NCBI GenBank assembly: GCA_029378245.1
Contig: JARKIF010000336.1
Location: 1 to 27,425, forward strand
DNA from: Roridomyces roridus
Taxonomy: Eukaryota; Basidiomycota; Agaricomycetes; Agaricales; Mycenaceae
DNA length: 27,425 nt
Direction: 5' to 3'
Each line of letters begins with the position of its first letter. Positions within the stretch are counted from its first letter, which is position 1. The notes under the pieces were generated by a model. The model was given only the letters and a program-made list of their open reading frames with translations, did no database searches and was not told the DNA's origin. A program made the position numbers and the translations under genes. This document shows positions 17,476-26,741 of the stretch, piece after piece.

Positions 17476-20400
17476 CTAATAACTCGTGCCGTTGACCTGC
17501 AAAAACCAGGTTAGTTCATGTTCGCTGGAAAAACCGTGGAATCGACTAGCCTTTTCCTTCACCGAAGAGATGAATTGTTGGTAACTCGGGAGCACATCGG
17601 CGCGGTCCTGAATCAAAGCACTGAGGGCCCACAGCCGCAACGGCGCCTCTCCGTCCTCCTTGACAACATACAGATGCGGCCAGTATGGTCCACGCCGCAT
17701 CTCGCGTGTCTTCTGGACGATGGCATTGACGCGTTGCGAGAAGGGGTTCTCGAGCACGGGCAGGGTGAACTGAGATCAAATCAAGTAAGCCGCCGCCATT
17801 GAATATAGATACAGGAACAGCAGACCTTTCCACCACGCAGCACCTCGTAATTGGGAAGGTCGAAAACGTCCATGATGAGCTGTGGTACCGCGTCCCGTCC
17901 CACCCAAAGGAAGATGGACTGCCCGTCCTCAATGAGGAACAGCCCATGGCGTTCCAGGCGTTCCGAAGTAAGCGGTAATGCAGGGGGCATGATCACACCG
18001 TGCTCGTCGACAGTTCCAGCCTAAAACAAGGGTAAGTACGAACAAGAAGACATTCGTGAGATAATTCGTACCTCTGGCGGCATCGTGTGCAGAGAATAGA
18101 ATGTGGGATACAGGTAAGGAATAAGGAGCTGCGAAGGCAGCGAGGTCAACAAGGACTGCGAGTACGCTCGGATGTCCGGTGGAATCTGAGCGCTCTGCCG
18201 TACACCGACCTACAGGAGTTTATCATTAGCTCCAATACTTTCTCTTTAAACACATCAAGAAAACTCACGTTCTTCAGCAAAGCCAGAACAAGCACAGGTA
18301 ACATCCGAAGGTTCTCCGCCATCGCAAGCTGAGCGCTAGCTCCGGCACCCGCGGCAGTCATACTGCTCTTGTAGGTGATGAAGATGTCGACCAGTTTCTT
18401 GAAGATGTAGTCGCGGGCATCCTCGAGCTTGTAGGACAACGATCGCTCCACGGCCTTGTTCGCGAGTAGCGTGGCAAGAGCTATTTGATCCGCCGAGGCA
18501 AACACTTCCGAGAGGTTGCTCGTCGTTGGGTAGGCCGTCGTGATGACCCGCAACCGTCTTTCACCTGAATGAACCCTAGGTCAACGTGGCAGAATACAGA
18601 CTAGAATGCAAACAAACCAAAGCAAGTGGTGTGCAGCATCCCGGTTTGCAGGACGACGAAAGGTGCAGTGAGCGTGTCTTCGATCTCAATCTCGATGGCG
18701 TAGGACTGGTTCTGAGGGACCGTGGGCATCGCCAAGAGATCCGTCGACCGAACGAAAAAGTTGCCGTGGAACGACGCCATGCGTAACCCTGCGTCGAGTT
18801 AACGAAAAAATCAAGGGGCCGGCTGCCAGACGCACCTCTCGACGCGCGGACACGAGTGATACACTCTAGCATAATCGGCATTGTCAGCACCTCCCCAAAC
18901 TCGTGCGCAAACTTGATCGCGTCCTCTGACCGCGCAGCATTGAAAGCTGGGTAATAGTATGTCGAGCCGGTGGTATAATGCGGGAGATTGGCTAGAAAGA
19001 ATGTTAGTTCTGCTCGCTAAAACAAAACAAAAAAACAAGTACCAAGACTGGCCACATCTTGATAACCCGAGCTGAAGAGGAACATATCCACGGTAACCTG
19101 CGCCCGGGAGCAGTCTATGGCAAAAGTCTTGTAGAACGAAGATGCGGCTTGGAGCAGCGACGATTCCTTCGATGTACCGAGGACTTTGGGGTCTTCACGG
19201 TTTTTGAGCGCACCCTCGCCAACAGATGGTAGACTGGCCGAAAGAGCAATAATTTTGCCTCCGATCGGGGCCATGAGTTTCGACCCTGCCTGCAAAGCCG
19301 GCCCCAAGGCGCTCCCGATAATGCTGTTCTCCTGGAACATGTCCCCGAGCCGGCCAAGCAGAGCCTCCAACGCCGGACGCGCTTCAGAGAGGTTCACAAG
19401 GAGATCCGTGGGTTTGGGGAGGAAAACATCGTCAATGTCCGACACGACAAGCATAGTGGAATCCGTGCTCCCGGGCTGCAAAGACGATTAGACAAGGTAC
19501 ACGAGCATTGAATATAACATACCGCCATGGAGAAAAAGTACAACGAAACGTCGTAGCAGATGATGGCGACTTTGGTGATCTTGTCGTCGTCTGGAATCCG
19601 GTCCAGATTCTCCAGGAGGGTGCGCGTAGCAGTGGCGACCATACCAGACTGAACGGCAGGGTGGCTGACGTCGATAAGGTAGACGAAGACGGCGGGCTGG
19701 GGCGCGCGGACCATGTACTCGGTGGGCGCCACAAACTCGACAACAGAGTGATTAAGCTCTGCCCTCGCCCACCTGTCGCCCGGCGCGTTCCTCGCCTGGT
19801 CCCAGTCAAACATCTGCGGCACCTCGTTGGACATGTTGCACATGCAGCACCGCCAGCGATTCCCGCCATCAATGAACTGCACGTACGGGTTGATGTACAT
19901 ACGGCAGCGACGGCAGCGCGCAATGACGTCGGTCACGAGCGGGATAGGCGCGTCGCCCTCGTCCAGAGTGCGGTAGGGCGTGAGGACGAGCGCAAGGGGA
20001 ATCTTGGCCTTGCCCAGAAGCGAGGAGGTCGTAGGAATGGCGTTGAGCGTCATTCGCTGGTATGACGGGTCTGCCACCGCAGTTGGGGCAGCGGATATGC
20101 AGGAGCCAGGCGGCATACGAATCTCTGGCGGGGGAACATGCAGGTCTCGTGGCTCGGGCGGGGACGTGAGCATGTTTATCGTATTGAGCTGGAACTGCTT
20201 CTGCGCGCCGCCCATGCCCATCGCGCCAAATTGGTTCGTCAAGCCATCGACGGCGTTATTGATATACGCGGGTTGCTGCTGTTGCTGTTGTGGTTGGCCA
20301 TAGCCCATGCCAGGCTGCTGTCCCTCTGGCTGGAAGTACGCCGGCGCGCCCTGTTGCTGTTGCTGCTGCGCCGAGAACTGGTTCTCCATCGCCGCCAACC

Positions 20401-20842
20401 CAGGCGTGAAAAGTTGTTGACCACCGCCGGCCGCTGCAGGCTGATTCAGGTTGGGGTCGCCACCCGCCGGTGCCCCGCCATAGTATCCAGGGTCTGCAGC
20501 GAGGTTATCGCTGGTGTAATACGCCTGAGTCTGGCCCGTAGCATATTGTCGTCGTTTTCCATGTCCTGTGGGAGCGACGGGCGCAGATTCTACCATTGGG
20601 GCCTGAGCAGGGGTCGGGTTGCCTACGGGCTCTTCCCACTGTGTGTGGCTACTGGCGGTTTCTAAGCCACGTCTGAATAAATCAAGCGAGTAGGCATGAA
20701 GAGCGGCACAGACCGATAAAAAGGTAGCGCTGGTGCTCCTCGTTCCTAGATGACGGTGAGCGTGTAACAGGAGAGACAGGCAGAGAGTAACGCACCATTC
20801 TGCGATCCAGCCTGGGGGCAGTTGTTGAGCAGGAGAAGCCAT
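17476..20842 (-). CDS. SEC24: COPII coat subunit Sec24 with N-terminal WW domain
   Basis: This is the cargo-binding adaptor of COPII vesicles, acting with Sec23 at ER exit sites. Exons in + coordinates, from the start: 20796-20842, 20714-20745, 19523-20661, 19043-19475, 18836-18991, 18618-18788, 18269-18564, 18072-18209, 17826-18020, 17476-17769; 2,901 nt, 966 residues. Residues 8-38 form a WW domain (LPPGW with W12, [17 protein letters not shown] with W35 and P38), followed by Gln-rich spacers. Then come [11 protein letters not shown], the zinc finger CRRC...CCMC, the trunk ([13 protein letters not shown]), the helical region and a gelsolin-like end ([15 protein letters not shown]). A 54-nt GC-AG intron (17497-17550) may shorten the C-terminus in frame to SSVKEKVNGTSY, giving 948 residues. 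Only 122 bases separate its ATG from the next gene's stop, so the promoter is very compact. Family call is firm. Confidence 0.93.
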
Positions 20843-20964
20843 GGGCGGGGGGAAATACGGGATGGGTGATGGGGACACGCTGGCGTGAAAAACAGTAACA
20901 AAGAACACGTCTCAACACGTCGGCTCCTCGTCGAAAGCAATTAATGGTGTTACACTAGTCTACT

Positions 20965-22677
20965 CTATTGCTGTAATGTATGTCGGACGGCCTTGATTAT
21001 CGCGCCCACGTCAATCGGAACGGCCTCATAGTCACTCGGTGCATAAGTCGGAGGAAGATCCTCGCCCGCAAGTTGTCTGTCCTTCCACCACGCGATATAC
21101 CGCATACCCAAAGACTCTGCGACGAGCTGCTGGTCGCGTGCAAACCGTTGAGGCGGGAAAAACTCCATGACGGTGCTATGCGGCGACCGTTGCATGTATG
21201 CACAGTCGATCAAGTCACTGTCGTAGACCCCAAGTAGAACCTGCATGGTTCGAATCAGCAGGTACATCTCAGGAAGACGAGGCACCTACTGTGGATCGGA
21301 CAATCGCGCCCAGTCTCTCGCTCCACGACGTCTCCTCGTCGATGTTTGACACAATGTGCACCTCATAACCATAATCTCTTTCCATCTTTTGAAGCGCAGC
21401 AACCAGCGCTGTATGGTCCCCATCGCTGAGCCGAAGCCCGTGCGTTTGGGATTGTCGGTGGACATAGGTGACCACATTCTTGGGCGCCTGTGGCCCATAC
21501 GCATCGAAATACATGGCAAGCGTCCGACGGACAGGCTCCCACCAATGCTGAGACAGGCCATCCATCTTGAACGGCTGCGTGTAAACGGGTTCTTCGTGCT
21601 GCACTCCGAAACCAGCTGCTGTACGGTCCGCGACAACCAGTCGCTCAAACACAAACGGCACCTCCATCTTGTGGTAATCCTCCCAATCCGCGTAATACTG
21701 CACGGTGAGGAAGGGGAACGCAGCCTTGACGAGTTCCGGATGTATGCCGTTCACTACGCGTTGTCGACGCGTCGTAACATCGTCGTGCTCGGGATTCGTG
21801 TCCGTGAAGAAGCCATAGTATGGGTATATCAGGCGACGAGGGGGCGCCAGCGTCGTCGCGCCTTCAGAGTCCATATTGGGGTCGAGCGCACTATATGTTC
21901 GCCAGAGAGCCAGGAGGGTAGAATTATGCGGAGATGAATCTGCCGCCATCCAGCTTACCCCACCTATCCTGCAGGGGCGCGCTAAGTCACAATAGGAAAA
22001 GAAGGGTGAGTTCCGTACCTTCCACCAAAGGTACCAAGTAGTTCTCGGGCCTCTTGCGATGATATCACGCTCCATTGGTTGAGGTCGGCATTGTGTACGA
22101 TGTGTTTCAACGGAGGCAATGACTGTGGCTCATCCGTGACAATATTCATGGTTCCAGCAAGTAGAATGACGTTGTCAATGACCGTGTAACCTGCCAGCAA
22201 GTCAGAAGTAAGTATGGAAAGACGGGGGCATCACACACCGGGCACATGCGCTACGACCTTGGCTTGGGGAATGTCGTCTTCCCACCGCCAAAACGCCTGG
22301 TCCACCGTCATCTCCCCGAACGACTTGCTCGTCACTGGCCCTGTCTCCCGCTTACCCACCCACATCGCGCCATGCCGCCCCACACCCTTTGCTTGGCTCC
22401 TTTCCAAGCCGTCCCCCGCAATCTCTCCTGCCTCCCAGGCCCAGTCCCCATATATAAAGTTCTCAAGCGCATCCCGCGTCTGAGTCTCCGTCCTCCCATC
22501 TGGTCCAATGGCCGCCTTGCCCGCGAAACCAAGTCGACTAAGCAACCCAGTATTTTGTCGTGTGAGGCCTACAAGGCGAATGGACGTGTCGATGTTGTAT
22601 GCAAGGGCGAAAACAGTGAGGGAGAAGATGACGAGGGATACCTCACGTCGGGTGGGCGTTGAGGTCCATCGCATCAT
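20965..22677 (-). CDS. Glycosyltransferase family 61 (DUF563)-like type II membrane protein
   Basis: Exons in + coordinates, from the start: 22239-22677, 22019-22190, 21290-21968, 20965-21240; 1,566 nt, 521 residues. Near the N-terminus one hydrophobic segment (SLVIFSLTVFALAYNI) follows basic residues, as in Golgi type II enzymes. GT61 landmarks: GYTVIDNVILLAGTMNIVTD, the WMAADSSPHNSTLLALWRTY block (where family members place conserved His/Asn and Trp), SQTHGLRLSDGD, and the C-terminal stretch STVMEFFPPQRFARD. Family members transfer xylose, GlcNAc or related sugars to glycans or proteins; the substrate here cannot be read. Odd point: where relatives usually have an LLGVHGNGLTH-type motif, this protein has LLGVYDSDLID, losing the His-Gly. 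It may have altered or lost catalysis. The start at 22677 is the first of two adjacent ATGs (MMRW). Same strand as SEC24, divergent from the FAD monooxygenase. Confidence 0.78.
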
Positions 22678-23051
22678 GAATGCTGGGAGTAAGTTGTCAG
22701 ACGCCCAAGCTTGACCAAACACCTAACCGCCAGAATCCAAATTAGGCAATATTGGACATGGAGTATGGAGCACTAACACCGCGCACGGTGAAAAAGTCAT
22801 GGCAGCTTTCTTGGTGTTTTTGGTTGATATCCAGAATTATCGTTGTCAAGACGATGCTGTATGGTGACTTTGGAGGAAAATGTGTCGCACAGTTTAGTCA
22901 TTCAGCATGAGTAATTGATCGGCCAAATTTCTGCGATCAACCACCAACAGCGGGGAAATGGCAACGACGCTCGCCCAATAGCGCCTCCCATTCAATCTCG
23001 AAAGCACATAAAAAGCGCAATGAAAAGCACCTCCTGGCATCTCATCCAAAC
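22678..23051. promoter_or_regulatory. Divergent promoter region (GT61 / FAD monooxygenase)
   Basis: These 374 bases lie between two divergent start codons. CATAAAAAG at 23007-23015 is a TATA-like box 45 bases before the monooxygenase ATG. No equally clear box was seen for the GT61 gene. Nothing else recognisable is present. Confidence 0.45.
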
Positions 23052-24275
23052 ATGTCTTCCTCCAACCTGAACGTCGCCATCATCGGTTCTGGACTTGCCG
23101 GCCTCTGCCTCGCCCTCGCCCTCCACCAGCAGGGTATCTCATGCACAGTCTACGAATCTCGTGCCTCCCCGCTCAACATCGGCGGTGCAGTCATGCTCTC
23201 TCCCAACGCCTTGCGTGTCCTCGACGCGTTGGGTGTCTATTCAACCGTCAAGCAACAGGGCCACAATTTCGACACGCTTCACTTTCGCGACACTGCCGGT
23301 ACGCTCCTCGAGGAGTACGAATTCGGTAGCAAAGACAAGTATGGCTATCAGGGACTTCGCATCTTCCGCACCGTCCTCATCGACTCGCTGATGAGCGCGC
23401 TCAACAAGACCGGAGTGCCCCTCCATTTCGGCCGAAAATTCAGCCATGTGGTGAACGAGAGCGCGGACGGTGTCACATTCCAATTCGCCGACGGTACGAC
23501 AGAGACAGCGAGCATCCTCGTTGGCGCGGATGGCATCCATTCGACTGTCCGCAAGTACCTGCACCCAGACCTCGTTCCTGCGTTCACGGGTATGACGGGT
23601 GTCACAGCCGCAGTGCCCACAGCGCAATTGCAGCTTCCTGAGGGATACCACATTCCTGTCACAATCGTCCACCCAACCCACAGCGCCTTCGTCATCGCCC
23701 CTCAGCAACCTGACGGCTCCCAAGTCCTCATCGGCCGGCAGCGCCGCCTCGAGGGCCCCGAACCGTCCAGAGAAGCCTGGGACGCCCTCATCGCCGACAA
23801 GGCTTCCTCCATCTCCTTCCTCCGTGCTGTTGCCTCGGACGCTTCTTTCCCTCAATTCGTACGCAACGCCGTATCAGAGATCAACCCCGAGACAATCAAC
23901 GTCTGGCCCTTCTACATCGTTCCCCGTCTCGATAAATGGGCGAGCGAGAGGCATCATCGCGTGCTCATCCTCGGAGACGCGGCGCATGCGATCCCGCCAA
24001 GTGCCGGGCAGGGTATCAATCAGGCGTTTGAGGACAGTTATATGCTCGCCCTCCTCGTTGGGTGTGCTGGGAAGGTGAACGTCGGTGATGCGCTCCAGTT
24101 CTGGCAGACTTATCGGCAGGAGAGGGTGGATCGTGTTTTGGCTCTGAACAAGCAGATTGATCTGAGGAGGATTCCTGGGGCGGGAGCAGGCAGAGAACCA
24201 TTCAACTTGGGGTGGCTGTATGAGCAGGATTTCAAGAAGGATGTGGAGGAGTGGGTGGCTAGTCGTGTAGATTAG
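23052..24275 (+). CDS. FAD-dependent monooxygenase (salicylate-hydroxylase-like)
   Basis: This single-exon gene encodes 407 residues, unlike its intron-rich neighbours. It is a class A flavoprotein aromatic hydroxylase of the UbiH/salicylate 1-monooxygenase type, using NAD(P)H and oxygen to hydroxylate a small, often aromatic substrate in the cytosol. FAD-binding motifs are complete: the N-terminal dinucleotide fold IIGSGLAGLCLALAL (G12, G14, G17) with acidic E35 (VYESR), the middle GADGIHS motif near residue 160, and ILGDAAHAIPPSAGQG near residue 305. There is no signal peptide or membrane segment, and length is normal. Lack of introns could reflect retroposition, intron loss or horizontal acquisition; codon use looks similar to neighbours by eye. 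Substrate unknown; 6-hydroxynicotinate or kynurenine-type activities are also possible for this fold. Confidence 0.9.
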   Translation: MSSSNLNVAIIGSGLAGLCLALALHQQGISCTVYESRASPLNIGGAVMLSPNALRVLDALGVYSTVKQQGHNFDTLHFRDTAGTLLEEYEFGSKDKYGYQGLRIFRTVLIDSLMSALNKTGVPLHFGRKFSHVVNESADGVTFQFADGTTETASILVGADGIHSTVRKYLHPDLVPAFTGMTGVTAAVPTAQLQLPEGYHIPVTIVHPTHSAFVIAPQQPDGSQVLIGRQRRLEGPEPSREAWDALIADKASSISFLRAVASDASFPQFVRNAVSEINPETINVWPFYIVPRLDKWASERHHRVLILGDAAHAIPPSAGQGINQAFEDSYMLALLVGCAGKVNVGDALQFWQTYRQERVDRVLALNKQIDLRRIPGAGAGREPFNLGWLYEQDFKKDVEEWVASRVD

Positions 24276-24390
24276 TTTGTCATAGCAGATGAGTAATGCC
24301 GGACATGAACGCGTCTCAAAGGCCGGAGAATTTTCTAGACGAGACGAGTGTTATTCACGGGTGCGACTACACAAGTAAACCCAAGAAAAT

Positions 24391-24990
24391 CTAGTAAGGC
24401 TTAGCCGCAGCTTGGCACTACCGAGGTAAAAATCAGTCTCATTCTGAAGCAATAGGCAGAAAAACATACGGCCTTGAGCTGCTCGAGGTAGTAAGAGCAG
24501 GATTGCATGTCAGCCTTTTCCAGACACATCGTAAAGTCTAGGACAGTTTTAGAAAAGAACGAACGTTCGACAAGTAACGCACCCTTGGCAGGAATTTCAC
24601 AGCTCATCGTAGATGCCTGCTGTTGTTGCTGGGCAGGAGCCTGCTCAGCAGGAGCACTACTGCTACCGCCAAAGAGCATGTTGGACAGACCGTGGCCGAT
24701 GGTGCTTCCGATCGCTACCGAGCCGGCAGTTGCAGCCATTTGAGCCATCATGCCAGGCTCCTTGGTGGGAGCAGCAGCAGCCGCGGCGGGAGGAGCAGGG
24801 GCATGGGCCGGGGCGTAGCCAGCCGGTGCAGCAGCAGTGTGAGCACCGCGAGCCTGAGCGGGGGCGGGAGCAGCGGCCGGTTTCGGGGCAGCGCGTGCCG
24901 AGGTGGACGAGGAACGACCGCGAGATTGACGCTGCGAAGTTAATGAATATAGAATACAACGGAATGCACGTCGAGGGAGCTCACAGGCAT
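24391..24990 (-). CDS. Twin CX9C mitochondrial protein (CHCHD2/MIX17-like)
   Basis: Exons in + coordinates, from the start: 24985-24990 (ATG-CCT only), 24583-24931, 24470-24537, 24391-24417; 450 nt, 149 residues. The protein starts [11 protein letters not shown] and is rich in Ala/Pro. A glycine-containing hydrophobic stretch follows ([20 protein letters not shown]), then a Gln run. The C-terminal CHCH domain has two exact CX9C pairs (C-EIPAKDFTM-C and [11 protein letters not shown]), ending CQAAAKPY. Such proteins are imported by the Mia40 relay into the intermembrane space and tune respiratory-chain function; the human relatives are CHCHD2/CHCHD10, the yeast one Mix17/Mic17. The first exon is just six bases of coding sequence, so the start codon is followed almost at once by an intron. 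It shares a 71-bp divergent promoter with a mitochondrial ribosomal protein gene. Confidence 0.9.
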
Positions 24991-25061
24991 GACGGTAAGA
25001 CGAAAAGTAGACGCGAATTCCGTGCCGAGGTTTCCAAACAAAAGTCAACATCCCGCCCGGA
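24991..25061. promoter_or_regulatory. Compact bidirectional promoter of two mitochondrial genes
   Basis: Only 71 bases separate the start codons of the CHCHD2-like gene (-) and the mL45 gene (+). Both core promoters and both leaders must overlap here, which suggests shared regulation. No TATA box is evident. Confidence 0.6.
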
Positions 25062-26376
25062 ATGCTGCCGCATTCGCGGACGCGCCTGTCCCCGTCTCTG
25101 CTACGCAACTATGCCACCCGTGCAGCCCAAAAGAAGCCTGAAAAATCACCCAAAGCCCCTCCGTCGTCGTCTTCTTCGTCTTCAGGGCTCCGAGCGCGGC
25201 TTATAGCAGCCCAAGTGGCCGCAGTGACCAGACGCCATGCAAACCCCCAGTCGAGACGGACAGCCCCGGAATGACTGACGAGGAAAGGCATGTTGCCGCG
25301 TACCATGAATACCAGCGCCAGAGAGAAATTGTCAAGAAGCAGGGCCGCACACCGCCGCCAGTATTGATTCCACTAATGGGTCGGTTGGTTTCGCTCTTTG
25401 ACGACGTCCAAGTCGCTCATTATACTAGACCACATGATCCCGTACTCTGTCGGCTTCAAAACGTGGAGACAGTACCCTTCAATATCGGCCGCGTACCGCC
25501 AGGTTTGGAGTAATAGACTCAACGCCGGCAAAACGCATTTTCGTTAGTATCCTCTCGTCCGAATGAACCTCATCTCACGCAAGCACACATAGAATGCGCC
25601 ATATAGCCATGTCAGACGCGTTCCCTGGAACCAAAATCGACAACGATATGGGCGTCGTCAAGTCTATATACCACTACTTGAAAAACATCTTCAAGGCCCA
25701 GTCCCTGAAATCCTCCGCATGGGTGCGCCTCTCCGTCAAGAGGCCCTCGAGCGGTACATCAAGCTGAACACTACACTGATGCAGTACGTGCCCATTCCTT
25801 CCGTTCCCATCCATTTCATATCTTACCATGCATGAACGACAGAAAATCACCTCGCATAACAGACCTAACGAGCGACGCGTACCAAACGGAACTCACAGAA
25901 CTCGTACGCAAACGCGATCCAGAGCATCTCTACCGCTGGACATTCCACCGCGAGGTCACCCCGACGCGAATCGTCTCTCTACGAGCCGCCGACGGGCATT
26001 ACGGTAAAGACCTCCCCGAGACGGGCTGTCGTGTCGCAGTGCAGGCGCTCGTGCGGTTTGATACCGAGCAGGTAGGGGCTACTCCTCCTTCCTTCCAAAT
26101 CCAGAGTCCTTTACTAAAAATTTCCTGCAGAGTGTCGAGATTTACGACAAACACGGCCGCCCGCTCCACACACCCGCCGGCAGCGCCAGCCTACTCGCCA
26201 ATGCCGATGGCGAGGGTGCACCGCGTGTAGGGAGCAAAGCGCTACAGATCGTGCCCGCGCAGCGTAAACGCGTGACCGAGTATCTGGTATTGGACAAACC
26301 AATGTACATCCCGGGCGCACAGTGGAAGTTCCGTGCGAGGTTTGTGCCGACGCCGGGGAAGACGCCGGCGGTGTGA
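25062..26376 (+). CDS. Mitochondrial ribosomal protein mL45 / MBA1-like
   Basis: The product has an N-terminal mitochondrial presequence ([20 protein letters not shown], Arg-rich) and a C-terminal Tim44/MBA1-like fold. Recognisable stretches are [34 protein letters not shown] and [22 protein letters not shown]1/mL45 docks the mitoribosome to the inner membrane for insertion of new proteins. Probable exons: 25062 to 25214 or 25223, 25283 to about 25510, 25593-25783, 25843-26071, 26131-26376. The last two junctions are clean. Two are not. First, the frame changes near 25215-25282; an intron of 59 or 68 nt with a weak donor (gtgacc or gtggcc) would repair it. Second, RVPPGLE should join [12 protein letters not shown], but the donor reads GAG-TAATAG, one G short of gag|gtaata. 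Either the assembly lacks a base or the gene is damaged. Identity is well supported; the exact model is not. Confidence 0.75.
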
Positions 26377-26480
26377 AGGAAGGTGGAGTTGGCGTAGTTG
26401 AAGTAGATTGAATATAGAAAGCTTTAATCCTTTCATCGAAGAAGTTGCTGAAAAACCAGGGTGTATATTCGCAGACGCGA

Positions 26481-26688
26481 TATGTAAGTATCGTACAACT
26501 ATTTGCAGTGGGATTTAATGTACAGGTTTCGATCGAAGCAAGCAGTAGGTATGCAAGTATCGTACAAGTATTTACTAGGGTTACAGATCTAGACAAGGAG
26601 CGCATAGTATACACAATGAGGGTTTGGATCGTAGCAAGCAAGGAAGGTGCGCATGTAAGTACGGGTAGCGTTCGTTCAAGAAAGCAGT
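26481..26688. repeat. Degenerate tandem repeat between convergent genes
   Basis: Two units share ATGYAAGTATCGTACAA at 26482-26498 and 26551-26567, each followed downstream by a second shared block, GTTTSGATCGWAGCAAGCA (26526-26544 and 26622-26640). A weaker third unit starts at 26653 (ATGTAAGTACGG...AAGCAG). It lies in the 365-bp gap (26377-26741) after mL45 and before the DUF6534 stop. No coding role was seen. Confidence 0.6.
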
Positions 26689-26741
26689 CAGCAATCAAAA
26701 CATCTCCTCTCCAAACTCCACGGCTCCTCTCGTGCTCATGC

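Noticed and set aside
19508..20665. Long plus-strand frames opposite SEC24.
   Set aside because: They are antisense to the conserved Sec24 trunk and zinc finger and carry repetitive Leu/Arg from reversed Gln codons.
23241..23855. 204-codon antisense frame.
   Set aside because: It is a shadow of the FAD monooxygenase, whose motifs are complete on the plus strand.
4830..24275. A secondary-metabolite gene cluster (MFS pair, glycosyltransferase, monooxygenase).
   Set aside because: These genes are interspersed with housekeeping genes (PSD2, ELYS, SEC24), and no core synthase or cluster regulator is present.
24395..24420. GGCTTAGCCGCAGCTTGGCA near 24400 resembles the hAT subterminal repeats and could be a transposon remnant.
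   Set aside because: On the minus strand it encodes CQAAAKPY, the conserved end of the CHCH protein, with a proper splice site and stop. There is no flanking target duplication.
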